From NCBI GenBank assembly GCA_019279435.1, contig JAAALK010000289.1, positions 92,907,023 to 92,971,022 of the forward strand: a stretch of 64,000 nucleotides of DNA, written 5' to 3'. Under the pieces are notes generated by a model, which searched no databases, was not told the origin of the DNA, and saw only the letters and a program-made list of their open reading frames with translations. Shown piece after piece: positions 11,961 to 24,779 of the stretch (the first letter of the stretch is position 1; each line of letters opens with the position of its first letter). The translations under genes were made by a program, and so were the position numbers. The DNA comes from Zizania palustris. Taxonomy: Eukaryota; Streptophyta; Magnoliopsida; Poales; Poaceae.

Positions 11961-12752
11961 AGACGTTGAGCTACGTGCGCACTTATTGCTCCTAAGTCCC
12001 AACCATCACCATATTTGCCATAAGTGTCGATTGGCAGTGCGGTTGCTCGCCGCGTCGATGATGACCCACACCGTTACGTGCTCCAGTGAACTAGCCTACA
12101 CTACAGGTACCATCAATATCCTCTAACCCAAGGTATATATTTTTAATTCTCCAATATATTTTATTCTGAAATCGTATTTTTGTACGACACAATACATGAA
12201 ATAATTAGAGTCATATCTTGATTGTTTCATTATTTATAAATTGCAACAACAAGAAGCTAGATGTATCTTGATTGTTGTACTTATAATGATTACTTTAGTG
12301 GGGTGAAGTTTTTCATGAGTTATGCAAGAGATAACATGGAAGCTTTTGGAAAGACTACAATATGGTGTATATGTATGACTATAGGAATGAGAATATGTTT
12401 AAAAATTCATAAAATGTACACAACCATTTGTTGAGATGTGGATTCAATAAGGGATATCATATATGGAACAATCATGGCAAAGAAGGAGAAAATGATGGTG
12501 AATTAGACCAGATTGGTAGTAAAGATGAAGGTGGGGCCGGTGATACAAATTACATGAGTGATAATGTCATTTAGGAATTCCAAAAGATAAGTATATTGAT
12601 ATAGTGGATAATGTTGATTAGATGGTGCGTGATGCGGAGGGACAAGTTTCATATTATAAAAGGGAGTTTACCCAGTTCCTAAAACTTGTATGAGACTGAA
12701 AAACACCAATATATCTAGGCTGCAAAGAAGAGTACACGGTCTTATACACTGT
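11961..12752 (+). pseudogene. CACTA transposase (TNP2/TNPD type), N-terminal part
   Basis: The stretch 12290-12752 resembles the start of plant CACTA transposases when read in pieces. A segment with VHNHLLRCGFNKGYHIW and NNHGKEGEN (about 12415-12490) matches the usual 'V..HL...GF...Y..W..HGE' block. Further on, YLGCK near 12718 matches the 'LYPGC' block. The reading frame breaks several times. It is cut at 12752 by a family-X element and resumes at 25529. Nothing coding is recognised in 11961-12290. Confidence 0.65.
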
Positions 12753-12762
12753 TGTTGGCGTG

Positions 12763-13256
12763 TGTTGGCGTAAAAGATTACACTAACATGTTTCTGTAGA
12801 AAAGAAACTAACAAACGAAGTGTTTGTGAAGCAAACTATTCTAAGCCTCCGAAAGGATAATAACTTAGAATAGTTCGAAAGTGTATATTGAATAACTTGT
12901 ATTCGGTCCCTATTACAGGGTGAAATGGGGGGTATTTATAGGCCCAAACATTAAGGAAAAGACCTAATTACCCATCTATTACAACCGACATAGTGGAAAC
13001 TATTCGGTTCCCTTAATAGGGCTAAAATGGTAAAAGACTAATTTAATCAGATAGAAGATAAATCTTCCATCTTAGCTGGCAGAAAAGATCTTGGAGAGCC
13101 TTAATTCGAAGATGTACTTCGAACTAACGCCTATCTTCGTACTTCGAGCTTTGTTCCGGGTATCTTCGAAGTTGATCGTCTGGGAACCTTCGAATCTGCC
13201 GTCTGCCTTTATGTTGTTCGGCAATAACCCCGAAGATGAGATATTTTCCCCCAACA
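12763..13256 (-). repeat. Tat-2 3' LTR (494 bp)
   Basis: In element orientation it starts TGTTGGGGGAAAATATC and ends ACGCCAACA, with TATA box CCTATAAATACCC. U3 has several CTTCGAA/TTCGAAG palindromes. It matches 23666-24159 apart from about six substitutions and no indels. Confidence 0.95.
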
Positions 13257-13268
13257 GTAGCCCCTCGA
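13257..13268 (-). other. Tat-2 polypurine tract
   Basis: In element orientation TTCGAGGGGCTAC immediately precedes the 3' LTR. The core CGAGGGGCTAC is shared with element Z. Confidence 0.8.
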
Positions 13269-13585
13269 ATACGCTTCTCCGTTTTAACCTGTAACGTTTA
13301 GGAGAGCAGTATACGCAAGAAAAGTAATCATACGTAGGGGTTAACAGATTTATATCATCTCCGAATTATGTGGAGATATATGCTTCGAATTGGTATTCGA
13401 AGAAGTTACATTCGAAGTGACTTAGAAGTATCTTTAAAAAGACTGAAGACTTTCCAGACTTAGAAGAAATAGCCGTTAGCCTGTTTCTTCTGACGGAAGT
13501 TATACGATGCGTTATTTTCGGAGGAAAATAACGAGCGAGAATGCGAAAAGGCAGAGCCAAAACGGTAACAAGCGGGACACTTAGG

Positions 13586-13592
13586 CTATAAC
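13586..13592 (+). promoter_or_regulatory. Weak TATA-like box of Tat-2 antisense gene
   Basis: GGCTATAACTAG lies about 125 bp upstream of the ATG at 13714, at the position of the clear TATA box of Tat-3, but it departs from TATAAATA. Confidence 0.4.
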
Positions 13593-13713
13593 TAGAGGGC
13601 CTAAAACTTACCCGATTACCTTTTCACTGCTTTCCCACAGTCAAAAGCTTTTTGAGCCCCTCGAGTTCTTGAGCCCTAGCCTCCAGTTTCTCCAAGACAA
13701 TCCAGAGATCGCA

Positions 13714-16700
13714 ATGGTGAAGACCAAAGGATCAGCGCCTCCGTCGATCGTGGATCGACAACAGGCGGCAGCAGCAGCAGCGGCGGCAACTTTGGCGATG
13801 GCACCTCCGGCATCTGCAGCAACATCTATGGCGGCAGGAGGGAGAAATCCCCAAATCTTTGATGATCAAGGTTTGTGCCCCCCATCAACCAAATATTTGG
13901 ATCAGTCTTTCCAATTGGGACCCTCGACCTGCAAAAGAGAATCTTTGGCAAACGCAGTAGGAGGAAAAATCAATACGGGGGTTATGATTAGGAAGCCAGG
14001 CAAAGAAGTGATTCCAGCACCAAGACCCGGAGAGGTTGTAGTATTCGAAGCCTTTTTTGAAGCAGGCTTGGGTCTCCCTGCTGTGGACTTCCTGGCCGAA
14101 GTACTTAATCTGTTCCATGTAACCCTCCCCTAGCTATCTCCGAATGTTGTAGCTAGATTAGCTATCTTTGAATGGGCCTTGAGAGCCGAAGGATGTGAAG
14201 GAAGGGCAGAGATCTTCGCTGCATTGCATAGAGCAACATGCCAACCAAAAACCTTCGTAGGCTCCGGAGGTGAAAAGGTGGCGGTATCCTTCGGTAGTAT
14301 TAACTTTAGGCTTCGGGATGAGTATGCCCTCCAATTCCCCGCCAAAGCCATCAATGCCAGATGGTACACTGATTGGATTCTAAGATGGTTCTATGCCGAA
14401 GTTGGGGTAGGCAATCCTCTGGCTGGGCCCCTCAAAGAAATCCAATTCCGAAAGGAAGCTTTGGTGCAGCCTAACGAAGGTCAATTCGAAGCTCGTCTGA
14501 ACCTGCTCCAAAAAGTTAGCCGAAGGTTAAGTATGCGAGACTTAGCTGAAGAATTCATTGGCCTGCAAATTCCTCCGCTGATGGCCAACTGGCCTATCAT
14601 CTTCGAGGATGATTCAGAAGGCGGTCTTCGCAAAATCAACTTGACTTTGAGCCCTGCAGGTAACTTCGAAACCAACATGCATTATACATATTTACTTCGA
14701 AGAAAAACTAACTTGAATTATTTATTTTGCAGCTTCTTCAGCCCCTATGACTTCAGAACAAATTATAAGGGCTTCGGAGAAGATCTTGGGTGCCCCAACT
14801 CCGACTGAGAAAGAATGGCGAATTAAATTGGTCGGGAGTTGGGAGAGATTTAACAGAGTATGGGGAATGCTGGAGCTGTCTCCGCCCCCTCTGATGGATT
14901 GGGTGCCTTTAGAGAAAGGGCCCCAGAAGAGGAAAGCCGAAGCTGGGACTTCGAGTTCAGCAAAAACTCTGGTGAAGAAGGTGGCTCGGAAGCCAAAAAA
15001 CCTCACACCTTCAGATCCTGCACCTTCGAGCTCAAGAGCTTCGGTTTCTGACTCCCAAGAAGAAACGGGTAGATTGCTCGTGCACCTGATGGAAGAGAAT
15101 GAAACTCAAAGGGCTGCACAAGCCGAAGTACCTGCGAACGTTCCGGAGTCCGGAGATAATGTTGATCAACCAAGGACTTCGGTAGTTCAAGAAGATGTAA
15201 CTCAGGATGAAGTTCCTGTGAATGAGAGTGGAGTCGAAGTCACTACAACTTCGATTCCCGAAGAAGCAACGAGGACTGCCCAGGACGATGCTCCTGTAGT
15301 CCAATACTTAACGGTTGATTCGGATGAAGAATTAGCCTTCGATCCACCAAACAGTCCGACGATGACTCCTCTGCAAAATGTCGAAGGTAGACTTCGAATA
15401 ACTTTTTCGTGTTTATTTTGAGTATTTATACAATGTATAATACTTTTATTTTTTATAGAGTCCACTCCTATGGAAGAAGTCCGTCAAGAGGAAATAATTC
15501 CTGGGCCTTCGACGACTTCGGAGCCAGCCCAGAGAGTTACTCAAAAGGGACCTGGAAGAGGCAAAAGACAAATAGAGCCCCTGCCCGCTATAAGCTCCGA
15601 ATCAACTCCGTCTGATTCAACAGACGAGAGCCAATCTTCCAGGGAGGGTCCATCTCCAGTGGCTCCGAAGACTATAGGCCAAAGCTCCGGTCCTTCGTTG
15701 AACGAAGATGACCAAGAGGCAATAAGCATGCTCCCCTTGCTGGCTCCTTTCTTAGGGCAAACAACTGGTCTTCGGACTTTGCTCGAACCTTTGGATCGAG
15801 CTAGCCGTGACATAGGGGAGACCAAATTAGTGTCCATCCTGAGCAAGGCTGACAGGACGGAGCTTAATGCCATTATTGAACGTACAGCCTACCAGGTACG
15901 AAGTAACTGCGAAATATTATAGAATTCATCTTCGAATAATTATTTACTTTCGTTTTTTTATTTTGACAGCAAACTGTTTTGGCCCGAGCTGCAAATATAT
16001 GCAATGACGAAGAAATCGCTCGGCTTCGGGAAGAAAATAGTGCTCTTCAAAGGAATTTTAACATCTCCGAAAGTCGAGTGGCTCAAATGGACAATATAAT
16101 ATCAACCGAGCGAACGGCCAGGCAAAGCTTGGAGGCTGCGAAGAAAGAGCTCGAAGCAGAAAGGATTGTGCTTCGAGCAGAGGTCGAGAAACTGCGGGCG
16201 GAGCACGCTACTGCGGGGTCTAAGCTCGTCCGACTCGAAGAAGAAGCTAGCCAACTGTTAAATCAGAAGAACACTTTGACCACTGAAAATGCTAGGCTTT
16301 CTGGGTTTTGAATGAAGTCACTTCGACGAAGGATGCACTGAACGAAGACAAGTTGAAGTCTGAGAAGGTGGCTGCGGAGGTTATGAGTCAGTTGTTAGAT
16401 GTCCTGGAGTACTTCGGTACTACTGGAACTCTCCCTTCTGATGATAACATCAGTCTTCTGCGCTGGTTGAAAAGGATCCAAGGGGTGGCGAAGCAGATGA
16501 AGACGGTGGGCATTAGATACGGAGAACTCTCCGGACAAGTGTCTGTTGTTGGTCTACTTCGCTATTACGAAGATCTGGGCCGATCAATTACTCCGGACGC
16601 AGGAGGAGGTCCAATCACCTTCGACGACGAGCGACTTCTCAAACCTTCCGAAGGTGTGGCTGCTGCTTGGCGAGCCTTCCAAATCTCCTGGAGAGCCGAA

Positions 16701-17289
16701 GGTCGTTCTGCGATCAAGGCTTGGATCGACGAAGGCCAACGCCAGAAGCACGCTGGGACTCAAGCTTGTAAAAATTCATCAATGAAAATCTTGTTTGTTA
16801 TATTTTTAGGCTTTGCCTCTTATGGAAGATATCGAAGTGTTAGAGCCTAACAACGAACTTCGCTCATTGTGGAACACCTTCGAACTTCTAAAGAGTTATA
16901 AGCGTCCTCGATTTCTTATTCCTCGAGATGACTCCGGTGTAATTGCGCCCGAAGTAATCAAAGACGTATTGTCTTATATTAAAGAGGAAGATAAAGAGAT
17001 TGACGCAAACACCTCGTCTTCTGAAGACACTAATTGGTCTGAAGACGAAGGTGAAGCTCGAAATAAAAGATCTGAAGATCTTAGAAGCTGGGAAAGGAGT
17101 CCCGAGCGGCTTCGAACTTGGGCCGAGCTTCAACAAGAGCAGACGGATTTTAGAGCTTCGAAGGGGAGGAAGAGAGTTAAACGTAAAGTTCTTAGGACTT
17201 CCGACGTTGGGACTAGTCGTTCCACCCCTAGCTCTCGGGACCGAAGAGGTCTCCGATTCCTTCTTGGTATAGATACCAATTTTTCATAG
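13714..17289 (+). pseudogene. Tat-2 antisense five-exon gene (Transposase_28-like)
   Basis: Exons 13714-14659, 14733-15386, 15459-15895, 15970-about 16767 and 16810-17289. Introns of 73, 72 and 74 nt have GT/AG ends and phases equal to Tat-3. Exon 1 is 946 nt, the same as in Tat-3. The protein starts MVKTK and has an alanine run, then FEAFFEAGLGLPAVDF, LSPN and RWFYAEV (Transposase_28-like). Next come a basic KKVARKPK segment, a coiled coil of about 100 residues in exon 4 and an acidic-then-basic C-terminus ending GIDTNFS. Lesions: CAG-to-TAG at about 14131, a one-base frameshift near 16305, and about 100 bp missing at the exon 4/intron 4 junction, which removes the donor seen in Tat-3. AATAATG follows the stop. 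Function unknown. Confidence 0.85.
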
Positions 17290-17629
17290 TGTAATTTGTA
17301 AACACATTTATTTCAATAATGAATGCCGATTTAAAATTGTCTCCATATTTACTAGCCCCTCTTTGGGTATAAGCAACTTCGAAATGTATTCAAAGATGGT
17401 TATACGCAAAGAAAAAACTTCGGAGTACAATTTTTTGGGGGTTCGGAGCCCCTCTGTCATTTAAAGATCTTTTAAAATCTTATGAAATGTCTTCGACTTT
17501 TTGCAGTCAGAAGAATGGTAACTTATTACCTTTGTTTTACGAAAGAAATCAATTGAGATAACTTTCAGGACACTTTAGTGTCTTAAGAAATTTGTCACTT
17601 TGGACTTATGTTAATAAACATTCGAAGCT

Positions 17630-18110
17630 CATGGCTCAAATGCTGTTTTGTTTTAGCCACCTTCGGCTTGTCTTTGCGATCTCTGACGAACCAATGGTTC
17701 GGAGTTTTGCAATGGTCTCTTTGGACTCTTTTTACGGATGTCTACCAGCCAATGGCTTGGACTCCGTATAATTTAGCCACCTTCGGCTGTTTTTGCAGAA
17801 GTCTACCAGCCAATGGCTTGGACTTCGCAGATTTTGGTCACCTTCGGCTCTTTTTACGGAAGTCTGCAAGCTGCAGCTTGGACTCCGTAGATTTTGGCCA
17901 CCTTCGGCTCTTTTTACGGAAGTCTACCAGCCAATGGCTTGGACTCCGTAGAATGTGGTTTTGGGCTCTTTTACGGATGCCTACAAGCCGTTGGCCTGGG
18001 CTCCGGATTATGTCAGCCACCACGTCGGAGGCTTCGAACTTTATGGGTTCGAAGTCCGAAAATACAACCCAGCTTAATGACACTTCCCTCTCGGTCGACC
18101 CCGCGGTTCC
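17630..18110. repeat. Tat-2 stem-loop tandem array
   Basis: Units of about 60 bp built around CCAGCCAATGGCTTGGACT (plus strand) are separated by GGCCACCTTCGGCTCTTTTT. Each has outer arms that pair (for example ACGGA with TCCGT, or GACTTCTGC with GCGAAGTC and one bulge) and an inner AGCCA/TGGCT stem. Same array as 35260-35640, reversed. It separates the pol stop from the antisense gene stop. Confidence 0.85.
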
Positions 18111-18211
18111 AGTGCATCCACTCGGAAGCTGGAAGTCTATGAGGGGAAGGCAACTATCAGGGTCATATGCTTTATTAATTTAGAGGTGATTACAAACGAA
18201 TTACAAGGAGC

Positions 18212-21200
18212 CCTTATGCGAAGTATCGCTTTAGGTGCTCCGCATGCCAAGTATGTGCTAACTCTTCACCTTCTAAATTAGCTAATTTAAATGAACCAGG
18301 GCGCCCTGAGCGGACAATTAGATATGGACCTTCCCATTTATTGCCTAACTTCCCTGGTGCTATAATGCTTCGTAGAACAAGATGATCCGGTCTTAACTCG
18401 CTGAGCTTAACCTTCGGGTCATACCAAGTCTTCGTCTGCTGATGATACTTGATAGATTAGCTACAGCCCGAAGTCTTGTTTCTTCTGACAAATCTAACGA
18501 AGCTTGTCTTTCTTCTTCAATGTCTGGTTCGGTGCTGCGAAATGATCCCCCTTTGAGTTCCGTTGGAGTCATAGCTTCATCTCCGAATAGTAGTCTGAAC
18601 GGAGTAAAACCTGTGGACCTTGTTTGCGTAGTCCGAATGGACCACAAAATCTTCGGAAGCTCTTCGGTCCACAGTCCCTTTGATAATCCTACTATTCTTC
18701 GATTTAGCCCTGATAAAATATTTCCATTGGCTCGCTCTACGGCTCCATTCGACTGAGGATGTCTTACTGCAGCAAAACATAGTTGAATGCCTAGGTCTTC
18801 GCAAAACTTCCTGAAGGGTTCTGCGTCGAATTTTGTTCCATTATCAACTGTGAGGTATCTAGGAACTCCGAACCGGCAAATAATGTTTTTCCAGAAGAAT
18901 TTTTGTACATTATTCGAAGTGATAGCTGTTAAGGGTTCTGCTTCCACCCACTTAGAAAAATATTCGATAGCTACCACTGCGAATTTCAAATTTCCCTTTG
19001 CTAACGGAAAGGGGCCAATTAGATCCATACCCCATCTGGCCATGGGCCATACTGGAGAAATGACTTGAAGAGCTGTTGGTGGGCGATGACTCCGTCGACC
19101 CATCCACTGGCATCCTTGACAAGTGCGGACCAAGCTCTCCGCATCAGCTGTTATTGTGGGCCAATAAAGCCCCTGGCGAAGTGTTTTTCCTGCCAGAGCT
19201 CTAGGGGCTAAATGACTTCAACAAAGGCCTTCGTGAATTTCTCGAAGAATTTCTTGGCCTTCGGCTTGAGATATACATCGGAGTAGCGGGGAACATACTC
19301 CGGCCTTGTATAATATACCGTTGATTAACTGATAGTTTCTTGCTCTGAGCTTTAATCTTGACAACTGGGGCTCTTCGGGCAAACTTGTTCCTCCTTGCAA
19401 GAGTTCTATGATCGAATCTTTCCAATCTGCATTAGGAATGCAAAGAATCTCTGCAGAGGCAATTTGTGGCACCGAAGGTATATTGAGCTCCTCATAGAAA
19501 GCTTCTTCAGGCACATCCACAGCTCCGGCTGCAGCCTTCGCTAAAATGTCCGCTTGCACATTTTCAGCTCTTGGTATACTCCGAATGGAAATACCCTTGA
19601 AGTGTGCTTCGGTCTTGCGAATTTCTTCTAAGTACTTGGCAAGCTGTGGATGCCGAACTTGAAAACTTTTGTCTACGTGCCCTGCTACTATCTGAGAATC
19701 TGTCTTTATAATTATTCTTGTAGCCCCTAGAGCACGTGCTTCCGGAGTCCCAATAAAATCCCTTCGTACTCCGCTATATTATTGGTAGACTTAAAGTTGA
19801 GTCTTGCGGAGTACATTGCTCTTTGCCCTGACGGTGAAATCAACACTGCCCCAATGCCTGCTCCGGATGCTTGGAAAGCCCCATCAGAGTAAACAGTCCA
19901 AACTCCGTCATTTGATTTCTCCGGAGTCAAATTCGCAGGTGGAGTCCACTCTGCTACGAAGTCTGCTAGGACTTGGGATTTGATAGCTGTCCTTGCCAAG
20001 AAAGATATGCCGAAGGGTGCTAGCTCGACTGCCCACTTTCCAATCCTTCCAGTGGAATCTTTGCTTCGGAGCATATCTCCTAAGGGATACGAAGTTGGTA
20101 CAATTACATTGTGAGCCAAAAAATAATGCCTTAGCTTCCTCGAAGCCATTATCAGAGCATAAACGAACTTCTCAAGTTCGGAGTATCTTTTCTTCGCTCC
20201 TGACAATGCTTCGGATACAAAATAGACAGGATTTTGGACCAACTTCCCATTGAAATCCACTTCTCTGACAAGGACTGCGCTGACAGCTGAACCTGTAGCT
20301 GCAAGATACAGGAGTAGGGTTTCGTCCGCAGTAGGCACCGTGAGTGTAGCAAGATTACTGAGATAATCTTTAATATCTTCGAAGCTTTTCTGACACTCCG
20401 GTGTCCATGCAAAATCTTCGAACCCTTTCAAAGCTTTGAATATTGGCAAGCTCCTCTCCGCAGACCTTGATAAAAACCTGCTAAGTGCGGCCAGACGTCC
20501 AGTCAGCTTTTGCACTTGCTTTAAATTCTCCGGAGGGGCCATCTTCTGCAGCGCAGTTATTTGAGTAGGGCTAGCTTCAATTCCCCTGCTTGAAACTAAA
20601 TACCCTAACAATTTTCCAGCCTTAGCTCCGAATATACATTTTTCGGGGTTAAGCCGGATCTCACATGCCCGAAGGCTATTGAATGTTTCTGCTAAGTCTA
20701 GGCTATGTTGGTGCTTTAAAGCACTCTTTATTACAATATCATCCATATAGGCCTCCACATTGCGACCTAGTTGATGACCTAGAGCCTTAGCAACTAATCT
20801 TGAAAAAGTAGCCCCGGCATTTCTTAGGCCGAAGGGCATTCTTACATAGCAGAAGACTCCCGAAGGAGTTACGAAGCTTGTCTTGATTTCATCTTCGTGC
20901 TTCAACCATATTTGATGATAACCAGAATACGCGTCAAGGAAGCTTAATAACTCCGAACCTGCAGTGGAGTCAACTAGCTGATCAATTCGGGGCATGGGGT
21001 AGGGGTCACGTGGGCATGCTTTATTTAGGGATGTGAAATCAATGCACATGCGCCACTTCCCGGAAGACTTCTTCCTGACGAAGACTGGGTTGGCTAACCA
21101 TTCTGTGTGAGCCACTTCTCTGATAATCCCAGCCTTCAACAGTTTTTCAACTTCGTCCTTAGCTAGAGCAGCTCTCTCTGCGGACATCTTCCGGAGTCCT

Positions 21201-22370
21201 TGTCGAACAGGCCGGGCCTTCGGGTTTATGAGTAAACTGTGCTCAATGATATCCTGATCGACTCCGGTGATATCTTCGTCAGACCAAGCGAAGACATCCA
21301 AATTTTCTTCCACGACCTTTTCCAAGGAGGTTGCAACTTCAGGAGGTAAATCTTTACCAAATTGAAAAGTGTATTCTTTACCATCTTTAACAATGACCTT
21401 CGTTTCAATCTCTCCTTCGGGACTTGGTCTCGGAAAAGACTTCTTCGAAGCTTCGGAGGAGGCTGAAAAAATTTCTTCATTATCCTGCACACTATTTACT
21501 TGCCTCGGATCAAGAGGGGGACCGTGACCATATTCCGCCCTCCGAGCAATGGCTTGATCTCCGAAGATTGTTAGGACTCCTGCTTGTGTGGGCATCTTCA
21601 TGCACAAGTAGTTGTGATGCGCCACAGCTCCGAACTGATTCAACATGCCCCGTCCGAAGATGACATTATAAGCATACGGGGCATCTACCACATCAAAGAT
21701 AACTTCTTCAGTTCGGGATAATAAACCTTCTCCAAAGGTAACTTCCAGGCGTATCTGGCCAAGTGCATCAAGCGGAGGTCCTGCGAAGCCTTGCAGAGGA
21801 CGAGCCGCTGGGAGGAGATGCTTCTTGGAAATGCATAACTGATCGAAGGCTTGCACAAAAATGATATCTGCCGAACTACCTCCGTCAATTAGCACCCTTC
21901 GGACTTCAGTCCCTGCAATATCAGCAGTGATAACCAATGGATCTGCGTGCGGGAACTTAATTCCAGCTGCATCCTCCGTAGAGAAAGATATCGGAACATG
22001 AGACCACTCCGGCATTGCAGCTGCAGATGACGAAGTCCCAATATGACCTACTTCCCGAACGTACTCTCTTCGCTGTCTCTTGGACATGCTTCCGAGGGTA
22101 CCTCCTCCGGAGATAGGGAGAACTACTCTTTTTCCCCTATCTTGCCCTTCTTCTTGCTTCGGAGGTGGCATAACATTGGCCACCGGAGGGTGCCTTGCAG
22201 CATCAAAATTTTCTATCCGCGCCACAGCCTGGACCGGGTCTGGGCGCGCTGCTGCTGGACTTCGGTCGGTACTTGCCTCGACCCGAAGTTCTCTCCAAGT
22301 ATTCTCCCCTTAGGGTAAGGATAGCCTTGCAAGTGTCAGTTGCATGGCTTCGATTTTCTCCATGAATACA
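18212..22370 (-). pseudogene. pol: Tat-2 pol (PR-RT-dual RNase H-integrase)
   Basis: An 832-codon open stretch (22225-19727) carries protease (LIDGGSSAD at about 21880), RT (MPFGLRNAGATF; YMDD at about 20745) and the degenerate Gypsy RNase H. It also carries the start of the second RNase H (VYSDGAFQASG). Integrase lies at 19300-18390 with TCQGCQ, MDLIGPFP, VDNGTKF and GAVERANG, and the frame ends at the HLKRYFA-type terminus near 18212. The zinc-knuckle region (CIHGENRSH) lies just downstream of the gag stop. Lesions: one extra base near 22260, one base lost near 19747 in the second RNase H, TGA at 19214-19216, and a frameshift near 18450. No chromodomain. Confidence 0.92.
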
Positions 22371-23603
22371 TCAAAAAAGGGTCTGGCCCTTGCCAGCCGT
22401 TTTCCCTGGCGGCCTCCAGCCGCTGGCCTTGTTCCCCGTAGACTGTGGAGCTCTTGGTGCAAACTTCTGTGGAGGTGCAATATTCAAGACTTCAGAGCGA
22501 GGGTGCTTTTGCCCTCTTCTCCGATCATGTTGCACTTCGAAGACTGGTTCCTGCGGCTGTGCCGAAGTCTTCACTTCTGTTTTGACTTCTTGCAATATAG
22601 CCGAAGTAGCGGCAGTCCTCCGAAGCCAACCCTCTTCTGACCTCGCATACTCCTCAAAGTATGACATCAACTGTGACACTGAGGAGATGCTCTTCCGATG
22701 CAGTTTATCCAGAAGGCCTTGATGACTGACGCCTTCCCGAGCCACATCAACCACTGAGGATGTGGACAACCCCCGAATTTGCGACTTCGTATGAGCGAAG
22801 CGCTTAAAGTACTGCCTCAATGTTTCTCCGGGGAGCTGTTTCACTTGGAAAAGGCTTCCTGTTGACATAGGAGGCACGAAGGTGCCCTGAAAGTTACTTA
22901 TAAATTTCCTCTTCAACTGCGACCACGAGTTGATTGATCCTGGTTTTAAAGACCAGAACCATCTCAACGCCACTCCTTGAAGAGCTAACGGGAAGCACTT
23001 CGCCATAGTGTCTCTGACTCCGCCGCTAGCCTCAATCGCTAGGGCATAAGAACGCGCGAACTCTCCGGGATCTTCATCTCCGGCATACTTGCAGAGCTTC
23101 GAAGTTTTAAACTTTGGATCAAAGCGAACCTTCTGCAGCTCAGGATGCAACGGAGATTCGTTGTCGTAAGAGGCGTTCTCCGGGGCTTCGGGATAATCAA
23201 GATCGTCGTCTTCGGGCACTTCTGGGATAGTTGGGATGGCTTGAGAGCGAAGCCTGTCCGCAGCTTCTTGTCGCCATCTTGCTACCTCAGCTTGAAGGTT
23301 GGCCATTTGAGTGGCCATATCTCCAAGGCTATCTTCATCTCCTCCGGAAGGACCTTTTGGGTCTTGAGAACTGATAGGATCAGTTCGAATCGGAATGGAG
23401 GGTGGAGAAGTGAATCCGGGCTGTCGGAGTATGGAAGGGGTTGGCGGAGAGGCTTCGTATCCTCGAGGGATAGAAGCCCCTTCCGGAGTTTGTGGAGGGA
23501 AGGCCGAAGACCCTCCGACTTCAACTGTGTCGAAGGGTATCTCTCCGGAGATCCGAGTGGACCTCCGAGTGGGATTGCGAGGTGCGCTCCGCTTAGGAGG
23601 CAT
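22371..23603 (-). pseudogene. gag: Tat-2 gag (410 codons, cut by TGA)
   Basis: Starts MPPKRSAPRNP, has a Pro-rich N-terminal third and then the retrotransposon gag core around YALAIEASGGVRDTMAKCF, ALRWFWSL and LRQYFKRFAHTKSQ. It is followed by a basic tail. Translation stops at 22371 where the aligned Tat-3 codon is TGC (Cys of the zinc knuckle), so the stop is a TGC-to-TGA change and gag and pol were originally one frame. Gag forms the particle that packages element RNA. Confidence 0.88.
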
Positions 23604-23643
23604 GATGTAAGAAGTTGGTAGAGAACGAAGTTTTTCGGACTAG

Positions 23644-23663
23644 GTTCCCCACGGACGGTGCCA
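23644..23663 (-). other. Tat-2 primer binding site
   Basis: In element orientation TGGCACCGTCCGTGGGGAAC begins 2 nt after the 5' LTR. Tat-3 has TGGCGCCGTCC, so Tat-2 carries a G-to-A change at a CpG. TGGCGCCGT matches the end expected for plant tRNA-Asp, but the rest does not match well, so I leave the tRNA open. Confidence 0.75.
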
Positions 23664-23665
23664 AC

Positions 23666-24159
23666 TGTTGGCGTAAAAGATTACACTAACATGTTTCTGT
23701 AGAAAAGAAACTAACAAACGAAGTGTTTGTGAAGCAAACTGTTCTAAGCCTCCGAAAGGATAATAACTTAGAATAGTTCGAAAGTGTATATTGAATAACT
23801 TGTATTCGGTCCCTATTACAGGGTGAAATGGGGGGTATTTATAGGCCCAAACATTAAGGAAAAGACCAATTTACCCCTCTATTACAACCGACATAGTGGA
23901 AACTATTCGGTTCCCTTAATAGGGCTAAAATGGTAAAAGACTAATTTAATCAGATAGAAGATAAATCTTCCATCTTAGCTGGCAGAAAAGATCTTGGAGA
24001 GCCTTAATTCGAAGATGTACTTCGAACTAACGCCTATCTTCGTACTTCAAGCTTGGTTCCGGGTATCTTCGAAGTTGATCGTCTGGGAACCTTCGAATCT
24101 GCCGTCTGCCTTTATGTTGTTCGGCAATAACCCCGAAGATGAGATATTTTCCCCCAACA
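23666..24159 (-). repeat. Tat-2 5' LTR (494 bp)
   Basis: The partner of 12763-13256, same length. It is followed on the right by the target duplication GCGTG at 24160-24164. Confidence 0.95.
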
Positions 24160-24164
24160 GCGTG

Positions 24165-24761
24165 CTTTTTTGTCGGGCATCACTTGCCGTGGAATCCTTG
24201 GATCGGACGTCAGGAACAACGCCTATGCATTCTTATCAGCCTCGCCTAGCATGCCCTGGGCGGACCGTGTGAGGGGGCCGATGGCTGGGTCATGTTGTCT
24301 CCTTCATAGCTGAGCAAAGAGCCCGACTGATCTAGCTTCATCGGCCCTTGTGGTAGTGGTGTCGACCGATGGTGCTGTAGGAGTCTCAATGGGTCATTGG
24401 GGAGGAAGGACGGACCTTGCGGTGCCTCGCGAACCACTATGACCCCAATGGCCTCCTTTATCAATCCGTGAATGGTCTTGGCAAGTGTCCCTAATTGGCT
24501 GACCAGCGACTGGCGGATTGCCTGATCGACAACTTCTTCAAGACTGGCCTGAGAGTTCTCCGTTGGCTAAACACCCTCTACGGTCAGCACTGGCATTGGA
24601 AGCGGGGCCCTTTGAATGGGACCAAACCGATTCATGCCACAGACCTGCAAGCATGACTTCAGGAACTCCTCCACATGTTGTTGCAACTTTGTCCTCTGTT
24701 CCTCGGACAGAGCATCTAGGGTGATCGGGTTGATGTCTTCCTCACTGAGCTCGCCCGCCAT
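24165..24761 (-). pseudogene. gag: Family-X gag N-terminal fragment
   Basis: Begins MAGELSEEDINPITLDALS at 24761 and continues with EEFLKSCLQVCG and, after a stop near 24570, a Pro/Gln-rich segment to about 24250. It resembles the gag N-terminus of element Y (SEEDRAKIEAMLRDCIK near 53390), so it is a Gypsy gag start. An upstream ATG at 24794 overlaps the primer site and is less likely to be used. The gag core and all of pol are missing. Confidence 0.6.
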
Positions 24762-24779
24762 GGCAAAGTTGTTGGAGAT

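Larger units (their letters stand above)
12763..24159 (-). mobile_element. Tat-2: full-length Tat-lineage Gypsy element
   Basis: Two LTRs of 494 bp (12763-13256 and 23666-24159) flank primer site, gag-pol on the minus strand, a stem-loop array, an antisense gene on the plus strand and a polypurine tract. The target duplication GCGTG is exact (12758-12762 and 24160-24164). The LTRs differ at about six sites by eye count. With a rate of 1.3e-8 per site per year (the rice value often used) that is roughly half a million years, an order-of-magnitude estimate only. It sits inside the 3' LTR stub of the family-X element. Confidence 0.95.
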
